A stretch of 5,374 nucleotides of DNA, taken from an uncultured Oscillospiraceae bacterium (lineage in GTDB: Bacteria; Bacillota; Clostridia; Oscillospirales; Oscillospiraceae). A program made the position numbers and the translations under genes. The notes beneath the pieces were generated by a model. The model saw only the letters and a list, made by a program, of their open reading frames with translations. It had not been told where the DNA came from and ran no database searches. The DNA lies in the NCBI GenBank assembly GCA_934546725.1, contig CAKTED010000128.1, forward strand, positions 1-5,374, written 5' to 3'. This document shows positions 1 to 5,374 of this stretch, in pieces. Position 1 is the stretch's first letter, and every line of letters begins with the position of its first letter.

Positions 1-2
1 TC

Positions 3-128
3 GGCGATTCGCGCACCGTGGACGTGCATATAAAGCGCCTGCGCGAAAAGCTTGACGGCGTGAGCGATAAGTGGACGCTTAAGACCGTCTGGGGCGTCGG
101 GTACAAATTCGAGACGAGCGAAAAATGA
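3..128 (+). CDS. Response regulator, OmpR/PhoB family (C-terminal end only)
   Basis: Only the last 41 residues are in the window; the gene begins upstream of base 1. They match the C-terminal half of an OmpR/PhoB winged-helix DNA-binding domain: the recognition-helix segment [14 protein letters not shown], then the wing hairpin ending in the typical TVWGVGYKF. The receiver domain with the phosphorylated Asp is out of view. By family knowledge the protein binds promoter DNA as a dimer after phosphoryl transfer from its partner kinase. The TGA stop (126-128) overlaps the ATG of the kinase gene (125-127), so the two are translationally coupled and very likely form a cognate pair. The target genes cannot be told from this fragment; autoregulation of this operon, including the HtrA-like gene, is plausible but inferred. 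Confidence 0.95.
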   Translation, partial: GDSRTVDVHIKRLREKLDGVSDKWTLKTVWGVGYKFETSEK

Positions 129-1564
129 AGAGAAAAAGCCTTTTTCTCAAAAATTATCTTGCTACCTCGCTTATTGTCCTGATAAGCTTTGCTGTATTCA
201 CGCTCGTCTTTTCGGGAATGAGCTACAGCTATGTCCTTTCGGACAAGCGCGACACGATAGAGACCGTGGCCGCCGTGGTTTCCAATACCTCGGCTGCCAA
301 GAGCGTTGAGACGGAGCTTGACGACTGGGACCTGCGCATGACAATATCTACCATTGCGGAGGCGTCGGGGACGCATATTTCGATTTGCGATGCGCGAGGG
401 TATGTTCAGGCCTGCTCGGATATAGACGTTTTCTGCCCGCATATCGGCAGCAGCGTGCCGCAGCAGACGCTTGAGCGCCTGTCTTCAGGCAGCGGCAAAT
501 GCTCGCTCACCGATCTCGGGGGCTTCTATGACGGGCAGAGATATACCGCCTGCGAAACAATAAGCGACCCGTATACGGAGGCCGTGGTCGGATATGCGCT
601 CGTTTCGGCGGACGCGCAGAGCATAACCTCCATATGGCACGGCTTTTTCTGGATATTTGCCATAATCGCCATAGTCATCCTCACAGTCGTCCTGATCGTA
701 TCCTGGTTTACGATAGGCAGGCAGGTGGCGCCGCTCAGAGCAATGGCGAACGCTGCCCGCGCCTTCGGAAAGGGAGATATGACCGTGCGCGTGAGCGGGT
801 ATGACAGGGGCGACGAGATAGGCGAGCTGGGCGACGCATTCAACCAGATGGCGGAGTCGCTCGAAAGCTCTGAAAAGCGCAGGAAGGAGTTTATCGCGAA
901 CGTTTCCCATGAGCTGAAAACTCCCATGACGACCATAGCGGGATATGCCGACGGCATGCTCGACGGCACCATTCCCTGGGAAAAGCGTGAGCGCTACCTT
1001 ACGATCATATCCGACGAAACGCGCCGTCTTTCAAGGCTCGTGCGCAAAATGCTGGATATTTCAAAATTTCAGAGCGATTCCGAAGAAAAACTGAAGAACA
1101 GTCGCTGCGACCTCTGCGAGACCGTCAGAATGGCGCTGCTTGGCCTTGAGGGACGCATAAGCGCGAAGAAGCTTGAGGTCGACGCGCAGATACCGGATGA
1201 GGAGATAGTCGTTTGCGGCGAGCAGGATCCGATCACGCAGATAACATATAATATCCTCGATAACGCCGTAAAGTTTGCCTATCCCGAATCGACGATAACC
1301 GTGAGGATATGGAAAAGCGATGTGAAGGCCTTTGTCGCAATAAAAAATGCCGGAGATACCATAAGCCCCGATGAGCTGCCGTATATATTCGACAGGTTCC
1401 ATAAATCAGACAAGTCGCGCAGTATGGATAAGGAGGGCGTGGGCCTCGGCCTTTATATCGTTAAGAGCATCATAAACAGCTATGGCGAGAGAATACGCGT
1501 TACGAGCGAGAATAACGAGACGGAGTTCACGTTTTCGATGACCGTAGCCCCGGCAGAGGAGTAA
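125..1564 (+). CDS. Membrane sensor histidine kinase (HAMP-HisKA-HATPase_c)
   Basis: This is a 479-residue two-component sensor kinase that phosphorylates the preceding response regulator. Layout: a short basic N-terminus, TM1 at about residues 11-36, an extracytoplasmic sensor of about 135 residues (36-170), TM2 at about 173-195, HAMP at about 196-250 ([13 protein letters not shown]), and HisKA with phospho-acceptor His262 in SHELKTP. The HATPase_c domain has the N box [13 protein letters not shown] (Asn376, Asn380), the F box IFDRF and the G2 box GVGLGL (438-443). The HExxT motif needed for phosphatase activity in HisKA kinases is intact. The G1 box reads KNAGDTI instead of DxGxG, a variant recalled from VanS/PhoR-like kinases, so activity is still expected. 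The sensor resembles no ligand-binding domain that I recognise and holds five Cys (88, 97, 104, 126, 143). No strong ribosome site precedes the ATG; the ATGA overlap with the upstream gene supports coupled translation and this start. Confidence 0.96.
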   Translation: MKRKSLFLKNYLATSLIVLISFAVFTLVFSGMSYSYVLSDKRDTIETVAAVVSNTSAAKSVETELDDWDLRMTISTIAEASGTHISICDARGYVQACSDIDVFCPHIGSSVPQQTLERLSSGSGKCSLTDLGGFYDGQRYTACETISDPYTEAVVGYALVSADAQSITSIWHGFFWIFAIIAIVILTVVLIVSWFTIGRQVAPLRAMANAARAFGKGDMTVRVSGYDRGDEIGELGDAFNQMAESLESSEKRRKEFIANVSHELKTPMTTIAGYADGMLDGTIPWEKRERYLTIISDETRRLSRLVRKMLDISKFQSDSEEKLKNSRCDLCETVRMALLGLEGRISAKKLEVDAQIPDEEIVVCGEQDPITQITYNILDNAVKFAYPESTITVRIWKSDVKAFVAIKNAGDTISPDELPYIFDRFHKSDKSRSMDKEGVGLGLYIVKSIINSYGERIRVTSENNETEFTFSMTVAPAEE

Positions 1565-1586
1565 TCGAAAAAGGAGGGAAGGCAGC

Positions 1587-2909
1587 ATGCAGGACGATTT
1601 TGAAAGAGAAGAGCAGGATCCGAGAAGGTATTATTCCGACTCGGCCTATACATCACCGGCGCAGAGCGAGGGAAAAAAGCCTGAGGAGAAGCGCAGGGAG
1701 GGCAAAAAGCGCACTGTTGCTGCTGCCATAGCCCTTGTTATCACCGTATCCTGCGCCGCCGCGGCGGTGTACGTCGCCGCGAATTACCGCATCGTCATGG
1801 AAAACGACGGCGGCATTGAGCTGCATTTTTACAGGAAGGATCATGTGGACATTGACCTGGACGGGGTGCATGCAGACAGCAGCGGGGCGGAGGAGAACGG
1901 CGGAGACGAAACGCGTCCGCAGCCGACGGAGGCTCCCACAAAATGGAACGGCGCTACGCTGAACATCAGAAAAAGCGGCGGAGAGGAAAGCAGTCTCTCA
2001 ACCGCACAGATATATAACAGCTGCGCGGCTTATGTGGCCTCCGTTACCGGGGCGGATAAGGACGGCAGCAGTACGGGAAGCGGCGTTATCATGAGCGACG
2101 ACGGGTATATCATAACCGCCTGCCGCATCGTGGACGGCGCGGAGACCGTCGGCGTAACGCTGCATGACGGCAGCTCATATGACGCGCAGCTCGTTGGAGA
2201 GGATACGGCGAGCGGCCTGGCGGTCATAAAAATAGACGCGTCTCACCTGAAGGCGGCGGAGTTTTGCGATGACGCGGCGCTGACGGTCGGGCAGAGAGTT
2301 ACGTCCATAGCAAACCCCTTTGCCGGCAGCTTTTCTCTCATAGAGGGAATAATTTCCTCCGGCGTGAATAAGATCAGAAACGGGGGCTTTATGCTTTCAG
2401 CCTTTCAGACGAGCGCGCAATGCGGCTCCGGAAGCGCCGGGAGCCCTGTTATAAACGAATACGGGCAGATAGTCGGAATTATAAATATGTCCGTGGGCGA
2501 GCAGTACGGGCTTGAGAACCTGGCCTTTGCCCTGCCGGTGAGCATGGTAAAGCCGATAGTTGAGGAGCTGCTTGCGAAGGGCTACGTTTCGGGTCGGCCC
2601 GCACTTGGCATGAAGCTGGTGGATATTCCGCTGTCAGCCTCGGCGTATTACGGCATGCCGCGCGGCGTATTTGTGGACAGCGTTTATGAAAATACGAATG
2701 CGTATGAAAAGGGCATAACTCACGGAGACATTATCGTTTCCGCAAACGGCGAAAAAATAAGCTCGCTTGAGGAGCTGAACGTTATAAAAAATGCCCTTGC
2801 CGTCGGCGATACCATCGAGCTGGGGATATACCGGTCACGAAATGTTTATACGGTGCGGATCGTGCTGGCGGACCTTGCGGACATAAACGATCAGACGGCG
2901 ACAGGCTGA
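1587..2909 (+). CDS. Membrane-anchored HtrA/DegP-like pseudoprotease with PDZ domain
   Basis: This 440-residue protein has the build of a Gram-positive HtrA (S1C) protease. It has a charged cytoplasmic tail (1-42), one TM helix at about 43-65, an acidic, Gly/Pro-containing linker (about 90-135), a trypsin-like domain (about 140-330) and one C-terminal PDZ domain (about 336-428, starting RPALGM). Fold motifs are clear: GSGVIMSDDGYIIT, LAVIKI, VGQRVTSIANPF, QTSAQCGSGSAGSPVIN and LAFALPV. All three catalytic positions are replaced. TNxHVV reads TACRIV (His to Arg180), TDLAV reads SGLAV (Asp to Gly210), and GNSGGP reads GSAGSP (Ser to Ala284). The spacing of these positions (30 and 74 residues) matches DegP, so the alignment is secure. 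It is predicted to be proteolytically inactive, with possible peptide-binding, chaperone or signalling roles at the outer membrane face. The frame is intact, so this is not simple decay. An AAGGAGG site (1571-1577) lies 9 nt before the ATG, 22 bp after the kinase stop, in the same operon. Automatic annotation would probably call it an active trypsin-like peptidase. Confidence 0.93.
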   Translation: MQDDFEREEQDPRRYYSDSAYTSPAQSEGKKPEEKRREGKKRTVAAAIALVITVSCAAAAVYVAANYRIVMENDGGIELHFYRKDHVDIDLDGVHADSSGAEENGGDETRPQPTEAPTKWNGATLNIRKSGGEESSLSTAQIYNSCAAYVASVTGADKDGSSTGSGVIMSDDGYIITACRIVDGAETVGVTLHDGSSYDAQLVGEDTASGLAVIKIDASHLKAAEFCDDAALTVGQRVTSIANPFAGSFSLIEGIISSGVNKIRNGGFMLSAFQTSAQCGSGSAGSPVINEYGQIVGIINMSVGEQYGLENLAFALPVSMVKPIVEELLAKGYVSGRPALGMKLVDIPLSASAYYGMPRGVFVDSVYENTNAYEKGITHGDIIVSANGEKISSLEELNVIKNALAVGDTIELGIYRSRNVYTVRIVLADLADINDQTATG

Positions 2910-2952
2910 AAAATTTACCACGAAGACACCAGAGCTTCGTGGTAAATTTTTC
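2908..2952 (+). terminator. Intrinsic terminator ending the two-component/HtrA-like operon
   Basis: There is a perfect 18-bp inverted repeat, 2908-2925 against 2935-2952, with a 9-base loop. The loop-proximal part pairs ACCACGAAG with CTTCGTGGT. The outer part is an A5 run on the left and a T5 run on the right (2947-2951), which gives the U tract for + strand termination. The mirrored A tract means it could also stop transcripts from the opposite strand. The stem starts inside the TGA stop codon of the HtrA-like gene. The next promoter begins 25 bp downstream, so it cleanly separates two transcription units. Confidence 0.88.
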
Positions 2953-2977
2953 ATTACCGCGGGTGCACGACGATATG

Positions 2978-3006
2978 TTGAATTGCGGACGAGACTGTGC
3001 TATACT
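2978..3006 (+). promoter_or_regulatory. Sigma-A type promoter with extended -10 for the YbaK-family gene
   Basis: The -35 element is TTGAAT (2978-2983, four of six to consensus). A 17-bp spacer follows, then TATACT at -10 (3001-3006, five of six to consensus). TG at 2998-2999, one base upstream of the -10, gives an extended -10 element. Transcription would start near 3013, giving a leader of about 22 bases that carries the ribosome site. It lies just after the upstream terminator, and no other promoter candidate was seen between 2953 and 3034. It probably also serves the glycosidase gene downstream. Confidence 0.8.
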
Positions 3007-3020
3007 GTGCCTTAACATAC

Positions 3021-3037
3021 AGGGAGGCATGTATATG
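3021..3037 (+). promoter_or_regulatory. Ribosome binding site that fixes the start of the YbaK-family gene
   Basis: AGGGAGG at 3021-3027 lies 7 nt before the ATG at 3035. An in-frame ATG at 3029 is only 1 nt from it, too close for use. The open frame also extends back to a GTG at 2939, but that start lies inside the terminator stem and upstream of the promoter, so it is not a real start. Confidence 0.85.
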
Positions 3038-3511
3038 TCAATAGAAAGAGTTAAAAAATATTTGGCCGGCTTTGGTGCGGAGAAAAGAATACTGGAGCTG
3101 GGTGAGTCGAGCGCAACGGTCGAGCTTGCGGCGCAGGCAATAGGCTGCGTACCGGAGAGGATCGCAAAATCTCTTACCTTTCGCGTTGGAGAAGTGCCTG
3201 TAATGATCGTTGCTGCGGGCGATTGCAAGGTGGACAATGCAAAGTATAAGGCAAGGTTCGGCACAAAGGCGAAAATGCTCTCGCCAGCTGAGGTCGAGGA
3301 GCTGACAGGCCATTCCGTCGGCGGAGTTTGTCCGTTTGGCATAAACGACGGCGTGGAGATTTATCTTGATGAATCTCTGAAGCGTTTCGAGACCGTGTTT
3401 CCAGCCTGCGGCAGCTCAAACAGCGCCATTGAGTTGAGCCCTGAGGAGCTTGAGCGTTTTTCAGGAGGCTGCGAATGGGTGGACGTCTGCAAGGGCCGGG
3501 AGAAGGAATGA
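3035..3511 (+). CDS. YbaK/EbsC-family protein, probable aminoacyl-tRNA deacylase
   Basis: This 158-residue soluble cytoplasmic protein has the usual length for a stand-alone YbaK/ProX-like editing domain. Family members hydrolyse the ester bond of mischarged tRNAs, best known for Cys-tRNA(Pro) in the YbaK branch. Visible signatures are the region around AIGCVPERIAKSLTF, where Lys45 matches the conserved functional Lys of the family, the strand PVMIVAAGD, the signature GHSVGGVCPFG (92-102) and the C-terminal block ACGSSNSAIELSPEEL. There is no signal peptide or membrane segment. The exact substrate cannot be read from the sequence; the protein could belong to the less-characterised EbsC or YwhH-like group, so no symbol is given. 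It is the first gene after its own promoter, and the glycosidase gene follows 41 bp later with no terminator between. Confidence 0.93.
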   Translation: MSIERVKKYLAGFGAEKRILELGESSATVELAAQAIGCVPERIAKSLTFRVGEVPVMIVAAGDCKVDNAKYKARFGTKAKMLSPAEVEELTGHSVGGVCPFGINDGVEIYLDESLKRFETVFPACGSSNSAIELSPEELERFSGGCEWVDVCKGREKE

Positions 3512-3541
3512 AGACCGTGTCCTGAACGGACAGTGAGAAAC

Positions 3542-3555
3542 GGAGGAGCAAAACG
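3542..3555 (+). promoter_or_regulatory. Ribosome binding site followed by an ACG in place of a standard start codon
   Basis: GGAGGA (3542-3547) stands 5-6 nt upstream of ACG (3553-3555). The codons after ACG encode KRKRF and then a hydrophobic stretch, exactly the start of a signal peptide. The frame is closed upstream by TGA at 3523-3525, and no ATG, GTG or TTG occurs in frame between that stop and the end of the signal peptide. The ribosome site and the protein both point to 3553 as the start. ACG could be a real rare start, a point mutation of ATG, or a sequence error. Confidence 0.72.
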
Positions 3556-5374
3556 AAAAGGAAAAGATTTACCTCTGCGGCGGCCCTGGGTCTTGCGCTG
3601 TCGCTGCTGCTCGGGCAGGGCGCGCAGGCGCTTGGAACGCCGGTGTATGACAGCAGCACGCCGATAGGCGTCGGAACGTCGCTCAATGAATACGTTTATA
3701 CATATTCCGGCAGGCAGGACGAGCACTATATGGAGTATACGCCCAACGGCAGCGTAACGCCGGTGGTGGTATACGGCTCAAAGGTCTGCAACTACGGAAA
3801 GTTCGATTCCATGGCGGCTCTGCTGCAAAATAAGGGTTGGAACGTGATCGGCGGCACGAACGGCGATTATTACGTCATGGCCAGCTGCCAGCCGGTAGGC
3901 GTGCTCATAGCCGATGGAGAGATCAAAAGCTCTGACGGCGGCTTCTGGGGCGTTGGCTTCAGGGCCGACGGCACGGCGGTAATGAGCAGGCCGGAGATAA
4001 AGGCCTCGATCACTCTTGCGGGCAGAAGCTATCGGGTATACGGCATTAACAAGGCCATTACGGCCGAGGATTTTTATCTGTATACCGATGATTATGCGGC
4101 CACTACGAAGAACAGCAAGCCGACTGTAAACGTCGTTCTCTCATACCCGGAGGATTATTCGCTGAGGATTGGCAGCGAGGCGGAGCTGACGGTTGAGGAG
4201 GTTTTTGAAAGCAGCGGCGAAGCGTATCTGCGCGAGGGGAAGCTGATGCTGTCCCTTACGCAGGACAGCTCAAGCTGGCGAATGGAGGGCGTTACGGCGC
4301 TTAAGCCGGGCGATACGGTAAAGCTTACGGTGAGCGGGAGTGAGGAGTGGCAGGACGTTGAATACGCCGTCGGCTCAATGTACAGGCTCATCAGCGCGGG
4401 CGAGCTGCAGAGTGGAATATCCGATAATCAGCGCGCGCCTCGCACGGCTGTCGGAATAAAGGCCGATGGCAGCGTTATATTTTACACCGTGGACGGGAGG
4501 CAGTCGGGTTACAGCGCCGGTCTTGCGATAGAAGAGGTATCGGAGCGACTTCTTGAGCTTGGCTGCGTCGAGGCCTGCCTGCTTGACGGCGGCGGCTCGA
4601 CGAACCTGCATGCGCAGTATGTGGGGGACAGCACGGCCTCGCAGATAAACAGACCCTCCGGCGGCAATGAGCGCTCGGTAACGAACTACATCATGCTCGC
4701 GGCAAAGGCCGCGGGCAGCGGCGAGCATGTTCTGACGGCGGTTTATCCTACGGATCCCGTCATCCTTGCGGGCGCTTCGACGACGTTTTCCGTAAAAGGC
4801 GCCGACGAAACGTCGCGGCCCGTTACCGTTGGCGGCGATGTGACGTGGTCCGCCGCAAGCGGGACGATAGACGCGGACGGAAGGTATACGGCTCCGGGCT
4901 CAGCAGGGACGGATACCGTCACGGCGGCTGTGAACGGAACGTCGGATACGGCGAAGATCAGGGTCATCGAAACGCCGGGAAGCATATCGCTCAGTAAGAG
5001 CGGGTCCGACAGCGCCATAAGCATGCTTTCACTTTATACCGGCGAGAGCATACAGCTGACGGCATCGGCGAAGTATGATACGATCCCTGTCCTGAGCGAT
5101 GCTGGAGCCTATAAATGGTCCGTGAGCGGAACGGGCTCCATCGATCAGAACGGAGTCTTTACAGCGGGAGAGAGCAGCGGCAGCGGAAAAATAATCGTTT
5201 CAGCGGGGGCCTGCTCGACGGAGATAAGCGTTAACGTAAAGGTCAGAAACGCCGCGATAGACGATTTTGAAGACCTGAATCCGGGTGACCCGAAGCTTTC
5301 GCAGAACGCGGTGAAGGACTATGTCCGCTTCGGCGATAAAAGCCTGCGGTTTGACTATGACTGCACCGCAGGGG
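3553..5374 (+). CDS. Secreted phosphodiester glycosidase (NAGPA/DUF2233) with Ig-like modules, 3' partial
   Basis: This is an open frame of 607 visible residues, running off the right edge. Numbering takes ACG 3553 as residue 1. A signal peptide (1-26) has a basic KRKRF start, the core LGLALSLLLG and a likely cleavage after AQA. A NAGPA/DUF2233 domain spans about 70-385, with GGTNGDYY (100-107), SDGGFWGVGF (127-136), PRTAVGIKADG (296-306), the hallmark LLDGGGSTNL (343-352) and NERSVTNYIML (372-382). Family members cleave sugar phosphodiesters, such as uncovering GlcNAc-1-P in lysosomal enzymes; bacterial ones are thought to act on exopolysaccharide or wall glycans. Two Ig-like modules follow (about 395-472 and 475-565, each with a W-S...G-x-I-D...G-x-(Y/F)-T-A pattern). 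A new module then starts IDDFEDL and continues with FGDKSLRFDYD, resembling carbohydrate-binding beta-sandwich domains. The natural substrate and any surface anchor are not visible. The nearest standard in-frame start is GTG 3643, which would remove the signal peptide. Confidence 0.87.

Noticed and set aside
485..972. Two overlapping minus-strand open frames of 141 and 148 codons
   Set aside because: They lie wholly inside the kinase gene opposite its HAMP/HisKA coding, have no plausible ribosome site or family motif, and reflect the codon bias of the real gene.
1735..1962. A + strand 75-codon frame inside the HtrA-like gene, as a possible frameshifted or nested gene
   Set aside because: The main frame continues unbroken through this region with membrane helix and linker; the alternative has no motif or ribosome site.
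1587..2909. Reading the HtrA-like gene as a decaying pseudogene
   Set aside because: The frame is full length with strong ribosome site, membrane helix and PDZ domain intact. Only active-site residues are changed, which fits a pseudoprotease better than random decay.
2939..3034. N-terminal extension of the YbaK-family protein to GTG 2939 or ATG 3029
   Set aside because: The extension crosses the terminator and promoter, and ATG 3029 is 1 nt from the ribosome site. ATG 3035 has correct spacing and gives the normal family length.
3518..3532. Small hairpin (TGTCC/GGACA) between the YbaK-family gene and the glycosidase, as a terminator
   Set aside because: The stem is only 5 bp and no T run follows, so it is not a credible terminator; at most it slightly affects access to the ribosome site.
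2782..3726. Minus-strand open frames of 186, 170 and 121 codons
   Set aside because: They run antisense through the HtrA-like gene end, the terminator, the YbaK-family gene and the glycosidase start. Their translations show no recognisable domain.
4155..5024. Minus-strand open frames opposite the glycosidase
   Set aside because: They are shadows of the long + strand frame, whose NAGPA and Ig-like motifs are clear.

Overview
The window looks like the chromosome of a Gram-positive anaerobe of the Clostridia, probably an Oscillospiraceae-type gut organism. This rests on a fairly GC-rich composition combined with frequent ATA and AGG codons, strong AGGAGG-type ribosome sites, a VanS/PhoR-like sensor kinase followed by an HtrA-like gene, and a secreted phosphodiester glycosidase with Ig-like modules. 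It is an inference from style; no marker gene settles the taxonomy. All five genes are on the + strand and the DNA is densely packed.

Left block (1-2952): the C-terminal end of an OmpR/PhoB-type response regulator overlaps its partner histidine kinase by an ATGA junction. The kinase is followed after 22 bp by a membrane-anchored HtrA/DegP-like protein with a PDZ domain. The block closes with a long perfect hairpin whose stem begins inside the last stop codon. The three genes form one probable operon. All three catalytic-triad positions of the HtrA-like protein are replaced (His to Arg180, Asp to Gly210, Ser to Ala284), while the trypsin-like fold motifs and the PDZ domain remain. It is therefore predicted to be a pseudoprotease. 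Together with a two-component pair, this suggests an envelope or secretion stress module (compare CssRS and HtrA in Bacillus) in which the HtrA member binds peptides or regulates rather than cuts.

Right block (2978-5374): directly after the terminator lies a good promoter (TTGAAT, 17 bp, TATACT, with an extended -10 TG). It drives a 158-residue YbaK/EbsC-family aminoacyl-tRNA deacylase-like protein. After 41 bp a large secreted protein begins and runs off the right edge, with at least 607 residues visible: signal peptide, NAGPA/DUF2233 phosphodiester glycosidase domain, two Ig-like modules, and the start of a carbohydrate-binding-like module. Its reading frame has no ATG, GTG or TTG at the place where both the ribosome site and the signal peptide demand a start; an ACG codon sits there instead.

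No tRNA, rRNA, CRISPR array, insertion sequence or attachment site was seen. No gene-free stretch exceeds 130 bp. The most noteworthy points are the triple-dead HtrA in a two-component operon and the ACG start.
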